Shown: positions 20,586-31,799 of the stretch, piece by piece
Numbering within the stretch: the first letter of the stretch is position 1
Layout: each line of letters starts with the position of its first letter
DNA from: Selaginella moellendorffii
Taxonomy: Eukaryota > Streptophyta > Lycopodiopsida > Selaginellales > Selaginellaceae
Reading direction: 5' to 3'
Assembly: GCF_000143415.4 (NCBI RefSeq)
Contig: NW_003314268.1
Span: 511,117-575,116 of the forward strand
Length of the DNA: 64,000 nt
Program-made: the position numbers and the translations under genes
Notes under the pieces: generated by a model
Told to the model about the DNA's origin: nothing
The model's input: the letters and a program-made list of their open reading frames with translations, nothing else
Databases searched by the model: none

Positions 20586-21720
20586 TGTAGCGCACGTGGT
20601 TTTGACCCTTTATCCTATGGTGATTTACCATAGGATAACACCACGAAGCGGAACCTAAACCCTCTTTGTGCCACGTGACAGATGCCACGTGTCACATGCC
20701 ACGTGTCCATAGGAACCCGAGGTTCAGGGCCTTGGGCCACTGAACGAAGGAACGGTGCCAAACTCCCAAGCGTGGAGCCAAGGAGTGATGGAACCGAACC
20801 ACGGAGCAACTCCCGAGCATAAAGCCCCAAAGAGCGAAGGGACAGGAGCCCGGAGCGACTTGGAACAGTCCTGGAGCAACCAACATCCCAATGCCAGGAC
20901 CAACATGCAAAACGGAGCCAAACGGAGTCTGACGCTATTTCGGCATACCGGTGGCCTAACGCAAGGATATGGGTACCCCACCAACTAGCATGGAATGGAA
21001 CTTGGGCTTAGACCCAAGCCGGACGCAGAACAAGGACAGGCATGCAAGCGGGAGCTAGACTATGCCTCAGGTTGGTCGGCCATGCCCGACCTACCCACTA
21101 TCCCTACTATACATTTGGAACCCCCCATAGCCCCCCCCCCCCCCTTGAGGAACACCCGCTTTGGGCTTTCACCCCAAGCCTCCCTTAGTATCAGGAGTTA
21201 GTCTCTGGGACAAGCTCGAAACTTACTAAATATGGAATGTCCCTAGATTGTGAATTTGGACATGGGACGAACACCATTGTGTTTAGGACAATCTCTACAT
21301 TCCGTAGATATGCCAAATGAGCAAATCTGGACACTTTCCATAAATAGCATTTGGGACCGAAATGAGACCAACACAAAGGGTATGATAGCGAGGGTGTTTG
21401 GCAGACACGGTAAGTTATCATCTAGCGATATTGAGAGACCAATCTCAATATCGCGGGGGTTCCCAACACTAGCAAGTGCAAGTTAACGAATGAGTTTCTC
21501 TAACCAGGTCAAGTATGCTTGACAAATAGCACGTAGGAATTCCGTCCTTATGCCCATCTGGTCAAGTGCACACGCGAAGACCAGTTTCTCAACTAGCTTA
21601 GGCGGAGACTCATAACGGGCCCAGCAATACCGACCTCTTGCCATCGTGGCAGTAAGGTAAGAGTGTTCGTAAGGACTAGCCAACCAGTAACTTTCGATAC
21701 CCAAAGTCACATTCGCGACA
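20586..21720 (-). repeat. 5' LTR of element A copy 1
   Basis: Pairs with 14471-15602. It ends at 21720 immediately before the ACTAT target-site duplication. Confidence 0.95.
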
Positions 21721-21905
21721 ACTATAGTTTAACATAAGTTTCATAAATACTCCCTCTACCTTTTGCCAGTAGGGTGCTTTATCCTAGAACAAGGTTCCAA
21801 TAAGCCATATAAGGTATTTAAGTAAGTAGTGCCACTCATATTTAGATTGGGAGCATCAACCATTCAATCTCATGAGGGAATTAAAGTTAGTTTTTTGTAA
21901 TGTAT
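21721..21905 (-). repeat. Remnant of an old family-B LTR, right part
   Basis: Continues the match interrupted at 14470 and aligns with about 23060-23260 of element B's LTR (TAAGTAGTGCCAC.CA, GATTGGGAGCATC blocks). Similarity fades after about 21905. Confidence 0.7.
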
Positions 21906-22179
21906 TTCATCTCTCTCCTCTTAAGTCAATTAAAAAATGGGCAATTGTTTAATGAGAAAACCCTTAATAGCTATTTTATCCCTATTTATCCCCTAAGGTT
22001 TCAATGGTTCACAATAATAGTATATTCAAATCTCATCCCATAATCACATCCATATGTCTTTTTGATCGTACTACACCATTATGAGCATTGTTGAAGTCAA
22101 TAACATCATTTTTCATTTGGTTTAAGGACTATAAATGGCCATTTACAAATTTCAAAGAGTTGTTAACAACTCCTTTAAT
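21906..22179. other. Unclassified decayed sequence
   Basis: AT-rich, no frames and no clear repeat match. Probably the decayed remainder of the older LTR. Confidence 0.4.
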
Positions 22180-22465
22180 TTTGGCATATCCAAATTACAT
22201 TTGATCTTTTATTTTATCCACTTCACTTTTAAGCCAACTTCCTGAGGTTCATGAGGCTCAAAAACCTAAGCCATGGATTTTAAGGCTTATAATATTGGTC
22301 TTAGAGGTGTATTGATGCAAGAGAGAATAAATATCAAGACCCCTAACAAGCCCTAACAAGATCAAGACTGAAAAATATAGAAGACAAAGAGAAAAGCTAG
22401 TGGAAACGAGGAAAAGGCCTTAGACTAGCATTGATTTAGATTGTGGAGAAATGGAACAAGACTAA
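22180..22465 (-). repeat. Chromovirus LTR, distal part
   Basis: On the minus strand this continues the LTR that starts at 29905 and is interrupted by element B (ACTAA duplicated at 22461-22465 and 29664-29668). It has the AT-rich, TTGTTAGGG-containing character of an LTR end; its outer limit is uncertain. Confidence 0.5.
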
Positions 22466-24033
22466 TGTAAGCGACTAATTTTTCCATTTTACTTTAATTA
22501 CTTAACCACACTTCCGACCACTGGGAGGAGTCTCATTCACAACCTCCTTAAGTCCAATTTAGGATTTGGGAATTATTAGCCCCAAAAATGGCATCTATGG
22601 CACTCATCCTTTGCACTTAGTCCAAGTGCTCCACGTGTCCGGTCCCATGACCGACACTCAAAGGTACCACTGGCATAGCAGCTTGTTATGCTAAGGCTAT
22701 GCCCAATCACCTTTGCCACACTAGTGGTCTAATACCATTTACATCACAGTCCTGCCTCTCCAAGACTGGGCCAACCATCCATGAGTGGTCATCACAGATC
22801 CACTCCTTAGCATCCTTCGGATGCCCACTGACAAGGAGAATAGCCTTCCCCACTATCCCTCTTTTAGTCCCAACCAAGTCCCGTCCTACCCATGGCCATG
22901 TTCACCAACACTGCCACTGGGTCAAGGCCCACAGGCCCGACCACTAAGTCCCAATGCCCTTTGGGACTTCCTCACCATGTGACTATGTCCTTAGTCACTA
23001 TGCCAAAGGTCGGCTCCTCTTCCTTTCCATAGTCTGGGACTTTGGGGCAACATTTCGGAACACCGTGGCCTTACGCGAGCCACTTGGGTACTCTTCCGGC
23101 CTTCCGCCCTTGGGTGCTTTAGCCATGGGCTTAGAGCGAGGTTCCGTTGAGCCACACTTGGTATCCAAGTAGGTAGTGCCACCCACACTTGGATTGGGAG
23201 CATCGGCCAGTCGATCTCCTGGAGGAACTAGAGTTGGCTCTTGAACACTTCACCAAGCTACCCCACTTGTCGGTCTATGTTCACTCTAGCCTTGTACTTC
23301 CCAGTGGGCAGCTCATCACCCAACACTGGGTACAGCTTTCCTAGGCTAAACTGGCCTTTCCTGGCCAAATTGGATCCACTATAGTCCTCCCCCTTACTAT
23401 ACTTTTGGAGCTCACCAAACCCCCCAGGGTTTGGAAGATGAATGCTTTGGGCTTTCACCCTCTCAGACTCGAACTCGGACTCGGACTTGGACTCGGACTC
23501 GGACTTAGGCTCGGGCTTGATCTTAGCCTTGGCCTCGGCCTCGGTCTTGGTCCCGGTCCTGGTCTCGGTCTCGGTTTCGGTCCCGGTCCCGGTCTTGGTC
23601 TCAGTCTCAGTCTCGGTCTCGACCTCGGACTCCATCTTGGATTCCATCTCGGGTCCATCTCGGACTCCATCTCGGACTCCATCTCGGACTCCATCTCAGG
23701 TCCATCTCGGACTCCATTTCGGGTCCATCTCGGATTCCATCTCGAACTCCATTTCGGACTCCATCTTGGGTCTATCTCGGACTCCATCTCGGTCCATCTC
23801 GGACTCCATCTTGGTCCATCTTGGGTCCTCTTGTGTCCCTTTTCTAGAGACTCTTTTATTGCTCTTCATGCTTGATCCTTGAGCACTCCATTGGGAGTTC
23901 CACCCTCGCTCTTGACCTTTCAAGTCGGAGCCTTTTAGTTCAAACGTGTTACGCTCGTTTGGCTTTCGCTTCGGCCACTACCACATGGCACCCTTTCGAC
24001 TCCACTTTGGGGCTTAGGGATTTGTGTCTCACA
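22466..24033 (-). repeat. 3' LTR of element B
   Basis: TG...CA bounded and paired with 28047-29663. It contains short tandem repeats at about 23461-23830. Confidence 0.9.
23461..23830. repeat. Hexamer and 12-bp minisatellite in family-B LTR
   Basis: First a (GGACTC/GGTCTC)-type hexamer array, then degenerate units of GGACTCCATCTC. All six frames stay open through it, producing spurious repetitive frames such as MESEMDPRW on the minus strand. Confidence 0.9.
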
Positions 24034-27000
24034 ACTCCACCACCCATCGATAAAGTTCGATGTCCTCATCAAACAGTAAACCTTTTTATAAAGTAACACC
24101 CGTATGTATTACCATTTCCATTTTTGGCACCCAGCCAATGTTTGTCTATGGTTTGACACCGAAGGCTTGCCATGCCTTTTCTAACCTCTAAGGAGCCTAA
24201 TGTCTCCAACATAAAGACTCATTTGACCACCTCATGTGGTTCTCTCCCTTTTATTGGTTTAGCTCTCGCTAAACTCATTAAAGACACCTTCTCTAGCTCA
24301 ATCCCACTACTCATTCTTGAGTAGTCTCCACTTCTATTGACATAACCCATTCACCTTGAAACTTTTAATTTTGACTTTCTCAAAGTCAATTTCCTTAGTG
24401 TCTCTGATATCTTTCATTGCACATATCGTGCAACTTCACTTCCCATCCTAGGAAGTTTTCCACTTAAGGGCACCATCATCCTCCTTTCTATTTTATGCCA
24501 CATTTGGCATCAAGTTCCAACCATCGTAAGTTGTGCTAAAGCTGTCCACGGCCCTATTCTTTGGCTACTTCACCACTCCCTCCCTTAAAGCTTTCATCTT
24601 TGCTAACTTGGAGTATTTGGGAATCCATCCTTGGAAACACGCTTCCTTTCTCACAATCTGTTAGCATCCAACACATTAGTGTTCCATGTCTAACTTTGCT
24701 ATTTGGATTCCTTCCAATGAACTCCATGGCCCACACTTGGCCACTAGTCTTTTGCTTTTATCCATTGATTTTTGCACTAAGTAACATAGGATCATTACCT
24801 TCATTCTCAAGGTATCCTTTTGGTTCTATGGCAAAGGCTCTACCTTGCTAAGTCTAGAGGGTGCTCATCCCTAATACATCTCTTTAGCATTTTTTGCTAC
24901 GGGCCCGTTCATGGCCCAACTTTGCGACCCTCCCATAGGTCTCTCCCCGAGACTACTTTCTTGGACTTACTATACCATTGTATTGGCACAACTGATTTCT
25001 TTTTAGGTGTCTTTCCCACTTGGTCACCTTGACCAAGTCACATCATTATCAATAGTTTAAATTAACACTTTGAACTAAGAATCATATTCCTTAACCCAAA
25101 CAAAGACCTTGTCCTTGTTTAGCCCCAAGATCAAGTGATCTCATCTTGACCCCTTAATAGGTCTACCAATAGGAACTAGGTCTTCTAGACCCTTTTGTTG
25201 ACTATGACCTCGGGGGCATCCCCCACACTTGGCGGTGTGCCTAAGCTAGCTCTTCTGGCCAAGGATCCATAGCAACTGAGATTGGGTATCCCCATCTCAT
25301 TCACCACATCCTTGGTGCCCTTTACACCAAAGTGTTCAAGTTAAATATGCCGAGCTTTCACTCTAAGCAATCTAACCGTGTATCACGACTCCGGAGCATC
25401 CCCCGCTTGGCGGTGTGCCCAAGCCAGTCTCCTCACTGAGAGTCCATGATCACCAAAATATGAGTGTCCTCATATTCCAAACCATCACCACACCCTAGTG
25501 ATTTGGGACTTGAACCCAAGCACTTGAGGGTTGGGACTCGAACCCAACCTCCGTATATGCATCTACGGAAGGCATCATCCAAGATGCCTGGCATGACTCT
25601 CCACGCCGGTGCACCAACTTATAGTTAAAGCGTGCTATAGATCACAGCTTAGGAACCTAGTTCCTCCACATTGCCAAGTCCTCTCACTTGACAAATCTGT
25701 GATCATGTATGGACTCCTCCATGCTCGGCCCCATAGGCTACCCCTTTTGAAGTTAGCACCTTCAACTAGGGGATTTGTCCCCCTGACTTGCCAATCTCAC
25801 TTAGCAAGTCATCCGGCCATCGTGACATGGTTCATGCATAAGCGTGAAAGTCCTCAACCATCAACTTTTGTTCAAAGCCCTCTCTTTGAACACTCGGGAA
25901 TCACTTCCCCAACCTTGATAGCCTCGCCTCATGGCCAACTTCAAGACCATGTTTTTGCTGTGCCACTTTGATTTTGCGCGCTCTAGGAACCATTTACACT
26001 TAGCTTTCTAGGTACTAAGCTACCTAAAATTGTCTTTGAGAACTTCGAAGGAACTTTGTCCCTTAGCTTGCTAAGGCTTCCCTTTTCACAAGCTTTCTAA
26101 TTACCATATAGTTTAACATGGACAATTTCATATTTTAAACTCCCCATGACATCACAGTTGCTAGCAACAACACCCTCTAGCCCCCACTTGATTTTCCACT
26201 CCCAACTGGCATAACCACCCTTGGTTGTGCCCTTTGATTCCTATGGTTTGGTTCTATCCCCTTAGTACTTGCTTTTGGCTTCACATTTCCTTCGGTCATT
26301 CTCCTCCAAACTAAGAGGATAGCTTTGCACTCTCTATCATGCCTTAGCAAGTATTCTTAGGGATGAACCGACCCGATAGCCTAGGGAGTGGTTCCTCAAT
26401 CCAGGTATACTCACCTTATAATCCCACACACCAGGATTAACGTTGTTGCTTATAGGCCCTTATATACCCATCACTAGCCTTGCCAAAATTTCGTTTTTGG
26501 CTTTGTCCAATTCGGGTAGATAGTCTTCTCCCATCTCCACAACCTTGGATATTTAGATAGCATCTTCTATCCATCATTCGTTAGGGACTTAGTCCCTTGG
26601 GCCGTATCTATTGCCCTTGCGACATCAAACACCACCTCCTGGTGTTCTAGAGTGTTTGGGTGTCCTAAATGATGGCCTCTTTGACAATGAGCATTCCCTT
26701 TTACGACATTGACTTACTATATCGCAACATAAGTAATTTATTCCTCATAAGGGTATATTTAACTTCTTTATGCCATTAAGAAGTCTTGGGTAGTTAATTA
26801 TCTTGCACCTTTTGCTTAGTTGCCTCATAGTTGTCAAGTCCTACAACTCATCGCTGGTGCTTCCACATCTCCATCATTGTTTTGGTCACCACACTCTACC
26901 ATATGCCTTCCAGCTTAGGCTATGCTATTCCCATTTCTGTTGGGATTCCCTTGGCAAGGGGTTCTTATGAACCCATAAACATAACCTCAAGGTATCACAT

Positions 27001-28033
27001 CTTGGCACATTTGGTGTCTCCACACTATTGGCCCCACGAACGTATCCTTATGACACTACTTATTAGTGTCTAGGTCTTTGCCAAGACCAATATGGTTGTT
27101 TCTCATGCTAACTATCCATTAGCACCGCACCATAGTGTTTGCACCTAACTCTGGGCCAAAGTTGCTTTCTTTTGGGAACATCTTTCCCACAACTTTAGTA
27201 TGGCACATTCTACCATCAATGAGATACCTACAGTTCTCATACTTGGATCTTATAATCCTCCCCATACCTCATGGGGCACCATACACCTCAGTCCAAATGC
27301 TTCAACCTGACTCCACTTGAGTCATTCAGCATTTTGGACTTTGCTAATTCAACAACCTACGAGGTCTTAGTCTTTGAGGTGCTAACTCACTAGAATACAA
27401 CTTCTTGTATTCATGTCCTACTCACAAGGACCATTTTTGCAAGTGTTACTCCGACACTTGATGATTTTCTTGGGGTTAACCTTTGCCCCTTAGGACTACT
27501 TGTCCATGTGATGAGAATAACAACTCATCTTTAAGTACACCCCCAACTCCTTGGGTTGTTCTAGCATTTATTAAAGGTAGCCCCAACCACCATTTCAAGG
27601 ACTCATGTCCTCATCCGTATTTGACCTTTTACAGTCATTAATTCTGGTCTCAATTTCATGAGCACCAGCCTCACTATATGAGGTTAATCTTGTGACTCCT
27701 TTATTGTTTTGGAGTTTTTATCCTTCCCGTGATCCCAACTATAGTTGTTTACCACAACTACATTAGCTAGCTTGCTAAATCAAATGCTCATCTGGATCAA
27801 ATCCTCAACTCTCCGAGGAAAACCTTATACTATTCCTAAGATCCCAAAGTCGTTCCATTATTGGCCCCTTTCTATCCACCACCTCACCTACAAGTTCACA
27901 CTTGAATTGTAGTGGAGAGCTATGTCTTCCCGACTTGCTACTCCTCAAGGATAGGCCCACTTCTAGGACCTTCTGATGCCAACACTAGTGGTGATATACT
28001 TCAGCACCAATAAAAGTTAGACTAAGGAACAAC

Positions 28034-28046
28034 TCTGATATCAAAT
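28034..28046 (-). promoter_or_regulatory. Degenerate primer-binding site of element B
   Basis: The minus strand reads ATTTGATATCAGA next to the 5' LTR; it differs by one base from the TGGTATCAGAG consensus. Confidence 0.65.
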
Positions 28047-29663
28047 TGTAACTGACTAATTTTTCCATTCTACTTTAGTCACTTAACCACACCTCCGACC
28101 ACTGGGAGGAGTCTCATTCATAACCTCCTTAAGTCCAATTTAGGACTTAGGACTTACTAGCCCCGAAAATGGCATCCATGCCACTCATCCTTTGCACTTG
28201 GTCCAAGTGCTCCATGTGTCTGGTCCCATGATCGACACTCAAAGGTACCACTGACATAGCAGCCTATTACGCTAAGGCCATGCCTAATCACCTTTGCCAC
28301 ACTGATGGTCCAATACCACTTGCATCACAGTCCTGCCTCTCCAAGACTGGGCCAACCATCCATGAGTGGTCATCACAGATCCACTCCTTAGCATCCTTCG
28401 GATGCCCACCAACAAGGAGAACAGCCTTCCCCACTATCCCTCTTTCAGTCCCAACCAAGTCCCGTCCTACCCATAGCCGTGTTCACCAACACTACCATTG
28501 GGTCAAGGCCCACAGGCCCGACCACTAAGTCCCAATGCCCTCTGGGACTTCCTCACCATGTGACTATGTCCTTAGTCACTATGCCAAAGGTCAACTCCTC
28601 TTCCTTTCCACAATCTGGGACTTTGGGGCAACATTTCAAAACACCATGGCCTTATGCGAGCCACCTAGGTACTCTCCCAGCCTTCCGCCCTTGGGTGCTC
28701 TAGCCATGGGCTTAGAGCGAGGTTCCGTTGAGCCACACCTGGTATCCAAGTAGGTAGTGCCACCCACACTTGGACTAGGAGCATCGGCCAGTTGATCTCC
28801 CTGGGGAACTAGAGCTGGCTCTTGAACACTTCACCAAGCTACCCTGCTTGTCAGTTCGTGTTCACTTTAGCCTTGTACTTCCCAGTGGGCAGCTCATCAC
28901 CCAACATTGGGTACAGCCTTCCTGGGCCAAACTGGCCTTTCCTGGCCAAACTGGCTCCACTACAATCCTCCCCCTTACTATACTTTTAGAGCTCACCAAA
29001 CCCCCCAGGGTTTGGGAGACGAACGCTTTGGGCTTTCACCCTATCAAACTCAAACTCGGACTCAAACTCGGACTCAGACTCGGACTCGGACTCAGACTCA
29101 GGCTCAGGCTCAGGCTCGGTCTCAGCCTCGGCCTCGGTCTCGGTCTCGGTCCCGGTCCCGGTCCTGGTCTCGATCTCCGTCTTGGTCTCGGTCCTGGTCT
29201 CAGTCTTGACCTCAGACTCCATCTCAGATTCCATCTCGGGTCCATCTTGGACTCCATCTTAGACTCCGTCTCGGTCCATCTTAGACTCCATCTCGGGTCC
29301 ATCTCGGACTCCATCTCGGGTCCATCTCAGACTCCATCTCGGGTTTATCTCGAACTCCATCTCGGACTCCATCTCAAACTCCATCTCGGACCCCATCTCA
29401 GGTCCATCTCGGACTCCATCTCGGACTCCATTTTGGACTCCATCTCGATCCATCTCGGGTCCTTTTGTGTCCCTTTTCTAGAGACTCTTTTATCTTCATG
29501 CTCAATCCTTGAGCACTCCATTGGGAGTTCCACTCTCGCTCTTGACCTTTCAAGTCGGAGCCTTTTAGTCCAAACGTGTTACGCTCGTTTGGCTTTCGCT
29601 TCGGCCACTACCACGTGGCACCCTTTCGGCTCCACTTTGGGGTTTAGGGATTTGTGTCTCACA
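28047..29663 (-). repeat. 5' LTR of element B
   Basis: Paired with 22466-24033. It carries the same minisatellite at about 29041-29460 with a different unit number. Confidence 0.9.
29041..29460. repeat. Hexamer and 12-bp minisatellite, second LTR
   Basis: Same unit types as at 23461-23830, with independent expansions. Confidence 0.9.
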
Positions 29664-29905
29664 ACTAACCTATATATATTATAAGTTGATGAAGCTCCAC
29701 CACTCTTGGATCGAGGATGGCTTAAATATAACTAAGGTCAAGGAGGTGCCACATCATCATCAAGAATGCGGTTCGAGACTCAAGAATCGTACAGGAAATC
29801 AGAGAGTAAGGAATAGGGAAGTGTCTCGAGAGTCAGGAATATGGTCTATGGGTCAAGAATTCGGCGAGAGTCAGAAATGTGGCAAGAATTGGGGGATTCC
29901 TGACA
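29664..29905 (-). repeat. Chromovirus 3' LTR, proximal part
   Basis: On the minus strand the LTR begins TGTCAGGAATCCCCC at 29905, right after a GAGGAGGGGG polypurine tract (about 29909-29919). It is interrupted by element B at 29664 and continues at 22465 and below. Confidence 0.7.
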
Positions 29906-30672
29906 GTACCCCCTCCTCAAGAACGAGTGGAACGAGGACATGAATGAGAACAAAGAGGAGGATGAGATAGGCGGCGAGGGACGGGAGAGGGAGAATGAAA
30001 AGAATAATTGGGATGAGAAGGATAGCAGTGGTGGAAGTCCTGAATAAGGTCAGGAGAATGAATTAGGTTGTCCGCAAGTTCCCAAGTGCGTTCCTCAGGT
30101 TCATAACCCTTCTAGTCTACTAGATAGTAGAGTTTAGACCGTGAGATCTTGGAATCAAGGATGTCCTAAACTTCATATTTAGACCCATCCTTGAGTTGCA
30201 CTAGTGGAGGCAAAGGAATGACCCGATTTGGAATAGAACTGGGAATAAGGCTCAAGGAGAGAGGAGTGAAAAATAGGGTGAATTTGATATGAGGAGGGAA
30301 GTGCAAGGCAATAAGTGACAGCATTAATGATGATAGTGATAGGGCAAGGACCGAGGCGTTTGAAATCTTGTAAGGGGGACAATCCTGACGATGGACATTG
30401 GTGAATGTTTTGTGAGATTCCTAAGCACGATGGAGGTGGAAGGAGATGGAGTTGTGGATTTCCTGGAGGTTGGAGACAAATACCTCAGAGTGGGGACTTT
30501 AACGAGACGATTCGAATGGAGAAGGAAGTGAGAGATTGAATTGAGGATTTCGGCCAAAGTTTGCTAAGAAGGGGGAAACTCAAAGGGAGGAGTGAACAGA
30601 GTTGTTATAAAAGAACTCAGCAAGGGGAAGGATATCGAACCAATCATCCTGATGATAATTGATGAAGCACCT
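29906..30672 (-). pseudogene. Decayed chromovirus (Ty3/Gypsy) integrase and chromodomain
   Basis: Reading the minus strand from 30672 downwards gives broken translations typical of a Gypsy pol 3' end. First is an integrase segment ([17 protein letters not shown]), then the integrase C-terminal part (KRLGPCPITIIINAVTYCLALP, YQIHPIFHSSLLEPYS). Near 30055-30180 is a chromodomain-like segment (SKYEV.DILDSKISRSKLYYLVD, then KGYEPEERTWEL). Internal stops and shifts rule out function. A polypurine tract and LTR follow. It is truncated at its 5' side where element E begins (30677). The chromodomain marks it as a chromovirus. Confidence 0.8.
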
Positions 30673-30676
30673 CAAA

Positions 30677-30699
30677 GCTCTATTTCGTTAAAGTGGGAT
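30677..30699 (+). repeat. Left terminal inverted repeat of E copy 1
   Basis: GCTCTATTTCGTTAAAGTGG followed by GA is the inverse of the right end at 49215-49237. The same left end recurs at 49886 and 62478. Confidence 0.8.
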
Positions 30700-31334
30700 T
30701 TATTCAGTAAAATGGGACTAGGTACAAATTTTCAAGTATTTGAAAATGACGTGAAATTATATGTTTTTTGTCCAGGGGCTAGACATATCTGGGGCATGGT
30801 GACTAGCGCGGTGACTTTGTGTCCAGACTGAGTCCATCTGGTTGTATAATAAATCTCATTGTCAAGGTGAACAAGCCGAATCTGAAGCTAAAGAAGAGCG
30901 ATGGCATGCGCGCACACACTATTTGTTTGTTCATTGAGCGTGTGGTGAGCTTTCCAAGATGAACGTCATTCCTATTAGCCAGACATATAACTTAATGGTG
31001 AGAACATTTAGATATTATTCAATGTTATCTTTTTCTAACGAATCTAATTGTGAAGGTGTAGCAAGAGGCATTGCTAGTCTGGAGAAGTCATTTAACTCAT
31101 TTGACCCTTAATGTACTTTCATGAAACTAAATAACATTCATATTATTAAGGAATTTCTCTAGTACCTTTTTTTTACGACATAGAGGCTTGCATTTCTTTC
31201 AAAGGTGATTTAGTAAAAGGCCTGAGGGCACATGCCATTCTATTTCTCAGACCGGTATTAAGATATACTAGTGCAAAGGGAAAAAGGTATTTGGTGATCA
31301 AGTAAATGGCATGAGGGCACACGCCATTATAAGC

Positions 31335-31592
31335 CTAAGCGCTAGTGGACACCTCCTTTTTGGTACTCTCAGCGGTACTATCATCCTTCTCCGGGTCAGT
31401 TGTTTTGCTTTGGATTGTTGTCTCTGACGTTACTGGGGCGTTCTCGATAGTTGTTAATGTTGCCGTTTGTTCAGAAAAATGATCACCTGGAGTATAGTAC
31501 GGGGAGTTTGGAAGACTTATATATTCTACATCTTCACCTATCTCCTTCTCCGTCTCCTTTTCTGCCTCACTTACAGATTTTGTGCTTGCCAT
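31335..31592 (-). CDS. Small acidic Ser/Thr-rich ORF in element E, copy 1
   Basis: An 85-residue frame from the ATG at 31592 (MASTKSVSEAEKETEKEIGED...). It is acidic, Ser/Thr/Glu-rich and lacks hydrophobic segments or a recognised domain. The frame is preserved in copy 2 with about three residue changes, some support that it is real. The 22-bp palindrome at 31307-31328 begins six bases downstream of its stop. It lies downstream of the transposase-like gene on the same strand and could be a separate gene or a terminal exon of a longer transcript. Confidence 0.45.
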   Translation of the reverse strand: MASTKSVSEAEKETEKEIGEDVEYISLPNSPYYTPGDHFSEQTATLTTIENAPVTSETTIQSKTTDPEKDDSTAESTKKEVSTSA

Positions 31593-31799
31593 GAGAACGC
31601 TCTTCACCCTAAAATATGGAGTTCGTTGTGTTATAAAAGGAAACCAACACACACGCTACAAGGGAATGATGGTACATAAAGCACGTAAGCCCACAATATG
31701 GGTTTATGTGCCATTAATATGGGCCACACGCCATATTATTAGATTTATGCACGTGTGATTGGTAAATGCATATGTCACATCATCTCAGGCCACATGCCA

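Larger units (their letters stand above)
14471..21720 (-). mobile_element. LTR retrotransposon A, non-autonomous, copy 1
   Basis: Complete element of 7250 bp in minus orientation. LTRs of 1132 and 1135 bp start TG and end CA (plus-strand view TGTAGCGCAC...GACA). The target-site duplication ACTAT is at 14466-14470 and 21721-21725. A tRNA-Met-type primer-binding site lies next to the right LTR and a polypurine tract next to the left LTR, fixing the orientation. The 5-kb interior (15603-20585) has no frame above about 90 codons and no gag-pol motif, so it is a large non-coding derivative dependent on an autonomous relative. The two LTRs differ at roughly 20 sites by eye (about 2 percent), older than the copy at 39070. 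It is nested in an old family-B LTR. Confidence 0.93.
22466..29663 (-). mobile_element. LTR retrotransposon B, non-autonomous
   Basis: Element of 7198 bp in minus orientation, with LTRs 22466-24033 and 28047-29663 and target-site duplication ACTAA (22461-22465, 29664-29668). The sequence next to the right LTR reads TTTGATATCAGAG on the minus strand, a mutated tRNA-Met primer-binding site. Purine-rich GGGTGGTGGAG adjoins the left LTR. The 4-kb interior (24034-28046) holds only short frames without retroviral motifs, so it is non-coding or too decayed to recognise. The LTRs differ by many substitutions and indels, making it older than either A element. It inserted into the LTR of a chromovirus. 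Confidence 0.9.

Noticed and set aside
28848-29684. 278-codon plus-strand frame in the family-B LTR
   Set aside because: It is open only because the 6- and 12-bp repeat units lack stops; it spans the minisatellite and LTR end.
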